From: Chitinispirillia bacterium
GTDB taxonomy: Bacteria; Fibrobacterota; Chitinivibrionia; Chitinivibrionales; Chitinispirillaceae
DNA: 55,110 bases
Assembly (NCBI GenBank): GCA_009784115.1
Contig: WRCH01000004.1
Location: forward strand, 1 to 55,110
Reading direction: 5' to 3'
The notes beneath the pieces are model-generated. The model was not told the DNA's origin. It made no database searches and was given only the letters and a program-made list of their open reading frames with translations. How positions within the stretch are numbered: the stretch's first letter is position 1; each line of letters opens with the position of its first letter. Position numbers and translations under genes: made by a program. Positions 24,070 through 32,890 of the stretch are shown here, in pieces.

Positions 24070-26376
24070 GCTTTTCACTGTTCTCCTTGAAAACGTGCTA
24101 AGATAATTACGTTTACTTAAGAGTGTGGGCTGAGCAGTCTTAAACTCTACCGTTATTTTCTCTTTGATGTCAGTTGTACTCATTGTGATCTTCATACACT
24201 GTTTTGCGCGGTCGTAAATATTGCGCGAATCAAACGGCTTACCATCTGACAGCACGTTTATTTCGCACTCGTCCGTTATACCAAAAACTTCAAATGTCCA
24301 CGTGCGTTTTTTAGGAATATGAGAACTCTCTCCCTTAATTGCCTCAACATTTATTTCAAGATTGACGGTATCCCATTTTTGTCTGATAACTGTCTCGCAA
24401 AAACTTCCGTTCTTATAATTCAATGTTTGACCGTCGTCCTCATAAAGAACAAATTCGCTGCTCTCTCCGGCAAAGATTTTGGCGGTAAATGAGTGAGGAC
24501 TTTTATCAGCTTCCAAACACTCCGGCGCGGCGCAAACTACGATTGCGCCGGCCTTTGCGTATACTGGAATTATATCAAGCCCGCCGCTGATTTCTACTGT
24601 TTGTCCGCCCTTTACATATTCCCCTGTAAAGAAATTGTACCAGCCCCCGTTTGGCAGCCATACATTGTGAGTTGACAATTTGGTCTGCGGACAAACAGGC
24701 GATGTAAAGGGCGCGGCTATAAGAGAGGTTCCAAAGTAGTATTGCCCGCTGTATTCGTATGCCTCCTGCGATTGAGAATGTTCTATGTACATGCTTCTGA
24801 TAAAAGGTATAGATTCTTTTTCTGTGACACGGCAGCATGAGTAGATATAAGGGATAAGAGAGTGACGCAAGCGCATCGCGCCGCGTATCTCCTTTAAGGT
24901 ATCCATGTCATAAACAAACGGTCTTCTGTCCTGTTTGGGATCATTTGAACAGTGGATACGAAAGACAGGGCTGAACACTCCGAACTGAATCCACCGCAAG
25001 TAAAGCTCAGGGTCTTCCTGACCTTTATAATGTCCGCCGATATCGTGGCTCCAATAGCAGAAACCAACATTTGCCGCCGCCGCTGTAAACGCCGGTTGAA
25101 ACGCCAAACTCTCCCATGTAACATGAGTGTCGCCGGAAAAACCTATCGGATACCGATGAGCGCCAAAGCCGCAGTAACGGGAGAGGATAAGAGGGCGTTT
25201 ACCGCTGCGCATCATATCCAAAGTGTGCAGATGATTTAGCTGATAGAGCGGATCAAGTCCCTCAATTGACGAATCAGATCCCTGCTGCCAGTCTATCCAC
25301 CAAAAGTCAACTCCCTGCTTTTCAAGCGGATGGTGCAGATGCTGAAAATAAGCGCTCATGAATTTTGAATCACCCGCGTCGAACTCAACAGCTTTTCCGC
25401 TTTGAGGATCAATACCCATATGATCGGCTATAGCGGCGTAAGGTTCTTCGTGTGGATGTACTCCGTCTGCCGGATGGAGATTCAGGCAGGAGCGGATTCC
25501 TTTGTTGTGAAGATACTCAAAAAACTTTTCAGGATCAGGGAATAATTTGCTGTTCCATGTATAGCCTGTCCAGCCTTTGTGGTGAGGATTATCTACAATA
25601 TGCCAATCCATATCCGCAACACAGACAGAGAGCGGTAAACGGTGTTGATCAAAATCCTCAACAAGCTCAATGAGTTCCTGTTGACTGTATGCCCGGTATC
25701 TGCTCCACCAGTTGCCAAAAGTAAAGCGGGGCGGCAGAGCTATCGAACCGCTTAGCGCGCAAAATTCTCTAAGACAGTTTTTGTAATCTGTGCCGTATCC
25801 AAAAAAATATATATCTGAACTGCCGGCTTCCCGTGCAGCCGGCCAAAAGTTTTCATCGTAGACTAATGTTTGAGAATCATCAAGCACTCCCCACCCGTTT
25901 TTTGAAAGAAGTCCGGGAGGCAGCGGAACCGCTCCATTGACTTTGTCAAGCGTCCTCAAGGTACCGCCAAGATTCAGATCATCCTTATCACCATAGCGCC
26001 ATCTCTTATTTTCATTCAACAGATCAACGTATAGCGTATCACCGCTTAACGGCGAGAGGGTATCTTCACAAACGAGATGCAGCGCGGCGGTTATGATCTC
26101 TAATCTATTTTCACCGTACCGCACCGTAAATTTTACAGCCGGACGGCTTCTAAACCATATTTGCTGAGAGGGGCGGTTTTCAAATTTTTTTGCGCCGTTA
26201 TATTCGATACGCAAAACAGTCTGTGACAAAACGGTAACACGCAGATTATTGGAAACTTTTACGCAAACAGGATGAGCGCGCGGTTCGCAGTTAAAATTCC
26301 ACTGTGAACATTTTTCGCCGCGTGCAGTTTGGAGATCGCAAATTTCACGGGTATCATCAGCTTGAAGTGTATTCAT
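24058..26376 (-). CDS. Alpha-glucosidase family protein (GH31)
   Basis: A ~772-residue GH31 enzyme, probably releasing glucose or xylose from the ends of alpha-linked oligosaccharides. The N-terminal beta-sandwich holds VLRIEYNG and the WGVLDDSQTLVYDE block. The barrel has PPRFTFGNWWSRYRAYSQQE, VADMDWH, the nucleophile Asp in DFWWIDWQQG, the acid/base Asp in GFSGDTHVTWESL, and CYWSHDIGGH. The C-terminal domain carries FYEDDGQTL-like LYEDDGQTLNYKNG. There is no signal peptide. I chose ATG at 26376: the open frame reaches 26496 but that extension overlaps the SDR gene and has no homology that I recognise. The last codons and stop come from repeat R3. Partner genes are malQ, glgP and the GH13 gene. 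Confidence 0.9.
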   Translation of the reverse strand: MNTLQADDTREICDLQTARGEKCSQWNFNCEPRAHPVCVKVSNNLRVTVLSQTVLRIEYNGAKKFENRPSQQIWFRSRPAVKFTVRYGENRLEIITAALHLVCEDTLSPLSGDTLYVDLLNENKRWRYGDKDDLNLGGTLRTLDKVNGAVPLPPGLLSKNGWGVLDDSQTLVYDENFWPAAREAGSSDIYFFGYGTDYKNCLREFCALSGSIALPPRFTFGNWWSRYRAYSQQELIELVEDFDQHRLPLSVCVADMDWHIVDNPHHKGWTGYTWNSKLFPDPEKFFEYLHNKGIRSCLNLHPADGVHPHEEPYAAIADHMGIDPQSGKAVEFDAGDSKFMSAYFQHLHHPLEKQGVDFWWIDWQQGSDSSIEGLDPLYQLNHLHTLDMMRSGKRPLILSRYCGFGAHRYPIGFSGDTHVTWESLAFQPAFTAAAANVGFCYWSHDIGGHYKGQEDPELYLRWIQFGVFSPVFRIHCSNDPKQDRRPFVYDMDTLKEIRGAMRLRHSLIPYIYSCCRVTEKESIPFIRSMYIEHSQSQEAYEYSGQYYFGTSLIAAPFTSPVCPQTKLSTHNVWLPNGGWYNFFTGEYVKGGQTVEISGGLDIIPVYAKAGAIVVCAAPECLEADKSPHSFTAKIFAGESSEFVLYEDDGQTLNYKNGSFCETVIRQKWDTVNLEINVEAIKGESSHIPKKRTWTFEVFGITDECEINVLSDGKPFDSRNIYDRAKQCMKITMSTTDIKEKITVEFKTAQPTLLSKRNYLSTFSRRTVKSYTE

Positions 26377-26465
26377 AGAATGATTATTATCCGATCTGTT
26401 TAATTTAAAAAAATAGGGAGTACGCACCTGATATTGCTGCTTACCCGCTCTAAAACCATATAATT

Positions 26466-27230
26466 TCAAATACAGGTCATAACATTCCCGCCGCAAACAG
26501 GAATAAACGCCCCGGTAATAAAACCCGCAAGATCCGAAGCCAAAAACGCTACCGCATTCGCAATATCCTGATCAGTCCCCATCCGCCGCATCGGAACAGT
26601 TGACGCATAAGTATCAGCACCCTCAGGCTTACTGTCATTGAACTTTTCAGACATCGTCCAGCCCGGCGCTACTTGATTTACAGTGATCCCAAAAGGACCA
26701 ACTTCGCGGGCTAAAACTCTCAAAAGTCCATCCATCCCTCTTTTAGCGGCAGCGTAAGCGGATTGATTTGGAAGCATCTGCATGGAGCATTCGGTATTGA
26801 TTGATATCACCCGTCCGAATTTGCTTTTTACCATATCGGGCACAAACGCTTTTATCATATACACATTGTGCATCACACACGATTTAAACTGGCTTTCGTA
26901 ATCGTCAAGACTCTGTTCAAGAACGCTTTGCCACGGCGAGTATTGTATCACGGCATTATTTATGATAATTTGCGGAGCGCCGAGAGTGTTTACGACCGCC
27001 TCTTTCATCGCGTCAATATCGGATGATTGTGTGATATCCGCCTGAAAAATTTCTGCCCGCCGGCCCATAGCCTGTATCTGTGAAGCGAGCTTGAACGCGG
27101 AATCTTTATTTCTATGATAGTGAAGCGCGGCATCTGCCCCGCACTGCGCGCACGTACGCGCTATCACCCGGCCAAGTTCTCCCGAGGCGCCTGTTATCAG
27201 GACTGTTTTGTTGCTGAGATCAATTTTCAT
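26466..27230 (-). CDS. Short-chain dehydrogenase/reductase (FabG-like SDR)
   Basis: A 254-residue classical SDR. The NAD(P) site is TVLITGASGELGRVIA (TGxxxGxG), followed by DAALHYHRNKDSA, where a basic residue after the second strand favours NADP. It has IIINNAVIQ (NNAG-like), the catalytic Ser at SINTECSMQM, YAAAKRG (YxxxK) and QVAPGWTMSEKFND. The substrate is unknown; candidates are ketoacyl thioesters and sugars. It ends 90 bp before the start chosen for GH31, and co-transcription is likely. Confidence 0.85.
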   Translation of the reverse strand: MKIDLSNKTVLITGASGELGRVIARTCAQCGADAALHYHRNKDSAFKLASQIQAMGRRAEIFQADITQSSDIDAMKEAVVNTLGAPQIIINNAVIQYSPWQSVLEQSLDDYESQFKSCVMHNVYMIKAFVPDMVKSKFGRVISINTECSMQMLPNQSAYAAAKRGMDGLLRVLAREVGPFGITVNQVAPGWTMSEKFNDSKPEGADTYASTVPMRRMGTDQDIANAVAFLASDLAGFITGAFIPVCGGNVMTCI

Positions 27231-27602
27231 ATTTTTATCCCTTTTATCCTTCTTATAATTAAATTACATTTTGGGAGACGGTAACGCTTTTTAATCTTGC
27301 AGATAAAAATGTCACCTATAAATTGTGCTAATATATTATTTTCTCTCATGGTTAATATTATAAACAGAGCGGTTGTCAAACCGGATAAAAGAGTGTTTTT
27401 GTTGTTGATTGTTGATTATTAGTATCGATTGATGCGGATGAATCCGCGAAAAATAGAAATACCGCTTACATCGCAGGCGGGGCAGTTTTGTTAACAGGAA
27501 TATCCGTTTACCTGTTTTTTTAAGGGATAAATAGCAATATCGCTCTGCTTTGTTTACGCGGATATAGTATTTTGTGATAGAATTACGGAGGCATAATTAA
27601 CA
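27231..27602. other. Gene-free AT-rich gap
   Basis: 372 bp with no supported gene between the divergent SDR and MNT genes. It holds T-rich stretches and a few short inverted repeats but no member of families R1-R3. A possible -10 TAGAAT at about 27576 and GGAGG near 27587 precede the MNT gene. Nothing else can be recognised. Confidence 0.4.
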
Positions 27603-27890
27603 ATGCGTATCAGTAATCACGAGAGAAACGCGATAGTAAAATCTGTGAAAGACGCCGATGAAACGGCGAAAGTATGGCTTTTCGGATCACGGGCTGATAA
27701 TACCAAAAAAGGCGGTGATATTGATATTGCGATTCTCTCCGATAAAATAAACCGCATTCAAAAATTTTATATAAGATATGCGATAGAAGAGAAAATCGGA
27801 CTGCAAAAAATAGATATTGTCGTCTCGAAAGATTTGACCGACCCGTTTTTCGCCGATGCGATATCGCAAGGAGTGAGATTAGATGAATAG
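27603..27890 (+). CDS. mntA: MNT-domain nucleotidyltransferase (MntA-like antitoxin)
   Basis: A 95-residue minimal nucleotidyltransferase. The catalytic signature is VWLFGSRADNTKKGGDIDIA, that is GSX9DXD with Asp39 and Asp41, and a third acidic residue in KIDIVV (Asp71). In the HEPN/MNT system MntA adds AMP to the tyrosine of HepT and so silences the toxin. ATG follows GGAGGCATAATTAACA. Its last codons overlap the HEPN gene by 8 bp, the usual order for this pair. Confidence 0.88.
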   Translation: MRISNHERNAIVKSVKDADETAKVWLFGSRADNTKKGGDIDIAILSDKINRIQKFYIRYAIEEKIGLQKIDIVVSKDLTDPFFADAISQGVRLDE

Positions 27891-28338
27891 AAGAACTCCC
27901 AATAAAAATATGCTTAAAAAGCATTTGGAAAATCTTAACAAAAGCATTGACCGCCTTTTGTATTCTTATGATATTTGCAGTAAGATAAGCTCCGAACGCG
28001 GGCATAAAAATGAAGAATACTGGGAACACTATGAAGCATTAACGGCGAGGTACGGAAGAAGCGTTGATATCTTAGTGAACAGTGTTCTGCGCTATATTGA
28101 CGTTATGGAGTATATCGAACCTGGAACCACAATTGATGTTACGAACCGCGCGGAAAAAAGAGGGTTTGTAGACTCAGCGCAAGACTTGCGCGTATTAAAA
28201 GATTTACGCAATGAAATTGTTCACAATTACGACAGCGATGATTGTGAAGGGGTGTTTGATGATTCGCTGCGATTGATACCTGATTTACTTGAAATAATAA
28301 ATAAAGTTAAAATATACTGCGGCAGATTTTTGGAATAA
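27883..28338 (+). CDS. hepT: HEPN-domain protein (HepT-like toxin)
   Basis: A 151-residue helical protein whose RNEIVHNY motif (Arg109, His114, Tyr116) is exactly the RX4HXY active site of HepT-type HEPN ribonucleases. In the well-studied pairs HepT cuts RNA and MntA inactivates it by AMPylating the motif tyrosine. The motif is intact here, so the toxin should be functional. The gene overlaps mntA. Alternatives such as a non-toxic HI0074-type partner cannot be excluded. The pair lies at an accessory-looking spot beside a broken surface-protein remnant. Confidence 0.82.
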   Translation: MNRRTPNKNMLKKHLENLNKSIDRLLYSYDICSKISSERGHKNEEYWEHYEALTARYGRSVDILVNSVLRYIDVMEYIEPGTTIDVTNRAEKRGFVDSAQDLRVLKDLRNEIVHNYDSDDCEGVFDDSLRLIPDLLEIINKVKIYCGRFLE

Positions 28339-28358
28339 TAAGGATAGAGATTGATTAT

Positions 28359-28544
28359 ATGAGCGAAAACCGGTGTCTGAGCGCAGCCGAAGACACCTCC
28401 CGCCGAATCATCGGCCAATGGGATTTGCGCGACCAAAGAGGCCGTACTGTATCTGCGGGTACCTATTTGATCAGGGGCGTGATCACCGCGTCTGACGGCA
28501 AGCGTGAGTGTGTATCGGTGATGGTTGGTATTAGAGATCGTTAG
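28359..28544 (+). pseudogene. Orphan C-terminal sorting/FlgD-like domain fragment
   Basis: A 61-codon frame reading IIGQWDLRDQRGRTVSAGTY, then LIRGVITASDGKRE, then CVSVMVGIRDR. This is the final beta-sandwich of large secreted proteins in Fibrobacter-like bacteria (pattern WDxRDxxGRxVxxGTYLxRG). It has no upstream body, signal peptide or membrane segment. I read it as the remnant of a deleted surface protein, possibly removed when the HEPN/MNT pair arrived. ATG is not preceded by a good binding site. Confidence 0.6.
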
Positions 28545-28595
28545 TTGTGGTGTGCGGGTTTCGCTATCTTCAAAACAAATCAGGATTTAATATAA

Positions 28596-30806
28596 TTGAT
28601 GATTAAAATATTCATAATAGGGGTAATACTCTTATTATTGGTTTTATTTACCTTGATTATGCTTATCAAAAAGCATAAACAGAGCAAACTTCTCGAAAGT
28701 CAAGTGGCGCGGCGTACCGCTGAACTTGAGGCTATTGTCAAAAAATATAAAGGGATTATTTGGAGCATTGATAACAGCGGCATTATAACAACTTTTGAGG
28801 GACAGCTTTTAAAAGATATCGGGCTTGAGCCCTCGTCTGTAGTTGGGGAGACAATAGAGTCTCTGCGCGGCAGGCACGTTTACCTGGATGTTATCAACAA
28901 TGCCGGCGATTATCTGCTTGACGGGACGCATGAGTGGGTTAATGAGATTGAAAACCGAATCTTAAAATCCCGCACAGCCCCCATAGCCGACACGCACGGA
29001 AACGTGATAGGCATAGCCGGCAGTACAGATGATGTGACTATAACCGTTAAAAATCAGATGGCGCTTACAAACGCGCTTGAGGCCGCGAAAGCGGCGTCGA
29101 AAACGAAGTCCGCGTTTCTTGCCAACATGAGCCATGAGATACGCACGCCCATGAATGGTATCATTGGCTTTTCGGAAATTGCGATGGATGACGATATTTC
29201 TCCGAAGACAAGAGAGTTTTTGGATAAGATCTCGCGCAGCGCAAAGGCGCTCTTGGAGATTATAAACAATATTCTTGATATCTCGAAAATAGAGGCGGAT
29301 AAAATAGAGCTTGAAGCGATCCCTTTTTCTCTGCACGATGTATTGGAGCAGTGCCAAACTATAATTACCCCCAAAGCGCTTGAGAAAAATATAATGCTCC
29401 ATTTTTACGCGGAACCTCTCATCAGCAAAAACCTCATTGGCGATCCGACGCGTTTGCGTCAGGCGCTCATTAACATTCTTGCAAACGCTGTAAAATTCAC
29501 CAATATAGGCACTGTAAAACTCTCGGCGGTTATTGAAAACACGACGCACGATACCTGCACGATCCGTTTTAGAATCACAGACAGCGGCATAGGCATGACC
29601 TCTGAAAAGGTAAAGGATATTTTTATCCCCTTTGTTCAAGCCGACAGCAGTACTACGCGCCAGTACGGCGGAACGGGGCTTGGACTTCCAATAACAAAAA
29701 ATATCGTTGAGATGATGGGCGGGAAGATCACTGTAGAAAGCGTGCCTGATGTAGGCAGTAAATTTACTTTTGATATAACATTCAAAACTACCGCCGTTCC
29801 TATGCACGAATCGGTTAACACCGGCGCAAATATCCGCCAAAAACCGATATTTAACGGTGAAGAGATTCTTATCTGTGAAGACAACGATATGAATCAGGCT
29901 GTTATAACCGAACATCTTTTAAAAGTCAATCTCCGCGCGGTAATCGCCGAGAATGGCAAGATAGGGGTGGAGACAGTAAAACAGCGTCTTGACAATTGCG
30001 AAAAACCGTTCCCGCTTATCTTTATGGATATGCACATGCCTGTTATGGATGGTCTTGAGAGCGCGGCGATAATAAGTGAAATGGGAGTGAAATCGCCTAT
30101 AGTCGCTATGACGGCAAATATTATGTCTAACGATATAGACAATTATAAAAAATGCGGTATAAATGACTGTGTAGGAAAACCGTTTACAACTCAGGAGCTG
30201 TGGGAGTGTTTACTGCGTTACATTGTTCCTGTGTCAACAAGTGCAAATACTGCTTTGCAGCAAACAGAGGTGAATAGCGGTGATAAACTGCATAAGCAGC
30301 TGCTTGTAAGTTTTGTAAAAGGAAACCGGACAAAATTTGAAGAGATTGCAGAGGCGATTAAGCGCGATAATATTAAACTCGCGCACCGCTTGGCGCATAC
30401 TTTAAAAGGAACCGCTGCACTTATTGGCAAAACGTCTCTGCAAAAGGCTGCCGCAGATGTTGAGGCGGCGCTTTGTGAGGGGAAAAATGAGACTACAAAA
30501 ATTATTTTGGATGAATTGAAAAATCAATTAGACGCTGTTTTAAGCGAACTCGAAGAGCAGATTAAAAAAGAGGAAATAGCCGCTGCGCCGCAAAAGTATT
30601 TTAAGTTTCTAAGTATTGGAGAGACTATTGATCTTATCGCTAAATTAGAGCCGCTTCTTAAGGGCGGCAGTTCAAAATGTCTTGATTATATTGACGCCCT
30701 TAAGGGCGTTCCGCAAAGTGAAAAACTTATAGAACTGATGGAAGATTTTGAGTTTGAATCAGCCTTTAATATGATTGAAGAGATGAAGAAAGGATTGGGG
30801 ATTTGA
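28596..30806 (+). CDS. Hybrid sensor histidine kinase (TM-PAS-HisKA-HATPase-REC-HPt)
   Basis: 736 residues containing a full phosphorelay. One membrane helix (about 3-24), a short coiled link, a PAS domain (about 50-155), HisKA with the His in FLANMSHEIRTPMNG (H180), and HATPase_c with NILANAVKFTN, DSGIGM and GGTGLGL. Then a receiver domain (EEILICEDNDMNQ; phosphoacceptor Asp in IFMDMHMPVMDG), an HPt domain with His in LAHTLKGTAALIG, and a short tail. The signal is unknown. TTG at 28596 and ATG at 28599 are both possible starts. The 4-base overlap with the REC-GGDEF gene suggests that the HPt passes phosphate to that regulator. Confidence 0.92.
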   Translation: MMIKIFIIGVILLLLVLFTLIMLIKKHKQSKLLESQVARRTAELEAIVKKYKGIIWSIDNSGIITTFEGQLLKDIGLEPSSVVGETIESLRGRHVYLDVINNAGDYLLDGTHEWVNEIENRILKSRTAPIADTHGNVIGIAGSTDDVTITVKNQMALTNALEAAKAASKTKSAFLANMSHEIRTPMNGIIGFSEIAMDDDISPKTREFLDKISRSAKALLEIINNILDISKIEADKIELEAIPFSLHDVLEQCQTIITPKALEKNIMLHFYAEPLISKNLIGDPTRLRQALINILANAVKFTNIGTVKLSAVIENTTHDTCTIRFRITDSGIGMTSEKVKDIFIPFVQADSSTTRQYGGTGLGLPITKNIVEMMGGKITVESVPDVGSKFTFDITFKTTAVPMHESVNTGANIRQKPIFNGEEILICEDNDMNQAVITEHLLKVNLRAVIAENGKIGVETVKQRLDNCEKPFPLIFMDMHMPVMDGLESAAIISEMGVKSPIVAMTANIMSNDIDNYKKCGINDCVGKPFTTQELWECLLRYIVPVSTSANTALQQTEVNSGDKLHKQLLVSFVKGNRTKFEEIAEAIKRDNIKLAHRLAHTLKGTAALIGKTSLQKAAADVEAALCEGKNETTKIILDELKNQLDAVLSELEEQIKKEEIAAAPQKYFKFLSIGETIDLIAKLEPLLKGGSSKCLDYIDALKGVPQSEKLIELMEDFEFESAFNMIEEMKKGLGI

Positions 30807-31738
30807 CAACGACACCAACTGCCGCAGAAGAAAAAAACCACATACTTCTTGTAGATGATGAGAAGATGAACCTTATGGTTCTTGATAACCTTTTGCGCGA
30901 TGACTACGATATTTTTATGGCGAAGAACGGACAAGGCGCAATTGACAAGGTAAAGGAGTGCCATCCTGACCTTATTTTGCTTGATATCATAATGCCGGAT
31001 ATGAACGGCTACGAAGTGCTTCAAAAAATAAGAGAGCTTGATTGCGCGTTGAAAAACACCCCCGTTATTTTCATTACAGGTTTAAACAGCGAAGATAACG
31101 AGGAAAAGGGGCTTGATCTTGGCGCTGCGGATTATATAGCAAAACCGTTTAACAGCGCAATTGTTAAGCTGAGGGTTAAAAATCAATTGCAAATTGTCAA
31201 TCAATTGCGTATTATAGAACGCTTAAGCGAAATCGATCAGCTCACAGCAATCCCCAACCGCCGCAGTCTTGATAAACAGATGTATATGCAGTGGGGACGA
31301 GCGATAAGAAGCAGCATCCCTTTAGGGTTTATGATGATTGACGTTGACAAATTCAAAGTGTTTAACGATACGCACGGCCATCAATTAGGGGATCTTGTTT
31401 TGCAGACGGTGGCAAAGGTTTTTGGCCGCGTGGTAAAACGCTCCGGAGATTTTTTCGCCCGCTACGGCGGTGAGGAGTTCTCTGTAGTGCTTCCTGATAC
31501 AAGTATGAGAGGGGTTTTAAAACTTGCCGAACAGATCCGCAAAAATGTAGAAGAGACGGTTATTACTTATGACGATGGCAAAACCGTACAGGTAACGGTA
31601 AGCATTGGCGCGCATTCGCATACACCGCTTCAAAATGAATCCATGAAAGATTTTATCGCCTGTGCGGACGCGGCGCTTTACAAAGCAAAAGAGATGGGAA
31701 GAAACAGAGTGTGTTCAAGCGGCGACTTGCAGCCTTAA
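30803..31738 (+). CDS. REC-GGDEF response regulator (diguanylate cyclase)
   Basis: A 311-residue PleD-like regulator. The receiver domain has HILLVDDE and the phosphoacceptor Asp61 in LILLDIIMPDMNG, with AKPF at its end. The GGDEF domain has the active site GGEEF (222-226) and an inhibitory I-site RSGD exactly five residues upstream. It should make cyclic di-GMP on phosphorylation and be inhibited by its product. It begins with TTG overlapping the kinase stop codon (TTGA), with AAAGGATTGGGGA as binding site. The stop overlaps the end of the convergent GT2 gene. Confidence 0.92.
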   Translation: MTTTPTAAEEKNHILLVDDEKMNLMVLDNLLRDDYDIFMAKNGQGAIDKVKECHPDLILLDIIMPDMNGYEVLQKIRELDCALKNTPVIFITGLNSEDNEEKGLDLGAADYIAKPFNSAIVKLRVKNQLQIVNQLRIIERLSEIDQLTAIPNRRSLDKQMYMQWGRAIRSSIPLGFMMIDVDKFKVFNDTHGHQLGDLVLQTVAKVFGRVVKRSGDFFARYGGEEFSVVLPDTSMRGVLKLAEQIRKNVEETVITYDDGKTVQVTVSIGAHSHTPLQNESMKDFIACADAALYKAKEMGRNRVCSSGDLQP

Positions 31739-32880
31739 CGCTCGGTGCGTTTCCAAACCGCGGATTTTATACCGCTGCTAAAGCGCACCGCTCCAAATAA
31801 AAGCGCAAGGTTCATTGCGAAAAAATAAAATATGTGACGGTTTATCCTTAAAGGAATCTGATGATATAGAAGTCCTGAGAGTGAAAATATTATTCCGCAT
31901 GAGAGCAGAAATTTATATATCTGTCCTCCCCCAAGCGCTACTACAAAAATAGATGAAATCAGGCAAAAAAGTATAAAAAACGGTGAGAACCATCTTGTTA
32001 CCTTATGAGAGATATAACAGAACGACGGCCAGCCCCACATTGGATTAAAAAAATTAAACAGCCAAAAAAACGCCTGAAAATTGCCGGCGCCAATGCGTAC
32101 ACGGCGGTCAAATTCCGATTTTACTTTTTCGGTTATGTCCTCTTCGGAAACCGCTTCCATTTCGTATATGATTCTATACCCTTGACGTATGATACTCATG
32201 GGGATTAACACGTCATCATTTGAGTACGCGTTTTTTGGAATAGGCTGAAATAGACTTTTGCGTATGGCGTAAGAGCCGCCGAATGCCGAGATTGTACTGT
32301 GGAGTTTGCCTTCCAAAACTTTTTGCCTTGATTCAAAACTGCGGTATACAGTTTCGGCATTTTCGTTTGCTTCAGAGGTTTTGTGCTCAATGTGCCCGGC
32401 TACGCCGCCTACGGTTGGATCAATAAAATGTTTCACCATCTCCTTGAGACAGTCTTTGTGGTGCATGGTATTAGCGTCTGTCAGCAAAATAATTTCACTT
32501 TGAATTTGAGGGACAAGGCCGTTTACTATGCCCGTTTTGCCGCCGCGTTTCGGCGAACGCCAAAAGTGTACCCTTGGGTTATTTATCCCCCGCACGATCT
32601 CGTCTGTTTTATCGTCGCTGCAGTCGGAACCTACCCATACGGAGAGTTTGCCGGCAGGGTAATCCATCGATAAAATATTCTCAATCTTGCGCTGTATTAC
32701 TTTTTCTTCATTATACGCAGGGACGAGTACCCCGATTTGAGGAAGATAATCACCGGTGCCGGTATTTGTAGGACGGCCGAAGAGGCGCGCGAAAATAAAC
32801 AAAAACAGAGGGTATATAAAATATGAATAAATAACGGCGGCAAGCGAGAACCAAAATAAAAACTTAAAAAAAAGTATCAT
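31735..32880 (-). CDS. Membrane glycosyltransferase, family 2
   Basis: A 381-residue processive-type GT2. An N-terminal membrane helix (about 5-33) is followed by the cytoplasmic domain with VLVPAYNEEKVIQRKIENIL, WVGSDCSDDKTDEI, the DXD-like ILLTDANT, and EEDITEK plus RRVRIGAGNFQ in place of QxxRW. Three or four helices follow (WFSPFFILFCLISSIFVVAL, KFLLSCGIIFSLSGLL, FYFFAMNLALLFGAV). It probably makes a membrane-exported polysaccharide or adds sugars to a lipid carrier. A c-di-GMP-producing gene lies next to it, but no PilZ domain is seen in this protein. Confidence 0.88.
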   Translation of the reverse strand: MILFFKFLFWFSLAAVIYSYFIYPLFLFIFARLFGRPTNTGTGDYLPQIGVLVPAYNEEKVIQRKIENILSMDYPAGKLSVWVGSDCSDDKTDEIVRGINNPRVHFWRSPKRGGKTGIVNGLVPQIQSEIILLTDANTMHHKDCLKEMVKHFIDPTVGGVAGHIEHKTSEANENAETVYRSFESRQKVLEGKLHSTISAFGGSYAIRKSLFQPIPKNAYSNDDVLIPMSIIRQGYRIIYEMEAVSEEDITEKVKSEFDRRVRIGAGNFQAFFWLFNFFNPMWGWPSFCYISHKVTRWFSPFFILFCLISSIFVVALGGGQIYKFLLSCGIIFSLSGLLYHQIPLRINRHIFYFFAMNLALLFGAVRFSSGIKSAVWKRTER

Positions 32881-32890
32881 AGCCTGTACC

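Noticed and set aside
26377-26496. N-terminal extension of the GH31 enzyme
   Set aside because: It overlaps the SDR gene, has no ribosome binding site and is not part of the GH31 family pattern; ATG at 26376 was chosen.
28962-29915. 317-codon minus-strand frame opposite the hybrid kinase
   Set aside because: A shadow of an intact kinase gene with all motifs; composition is unlike a protein (many His/Tyr/Arg runs) and no start signal is seen.
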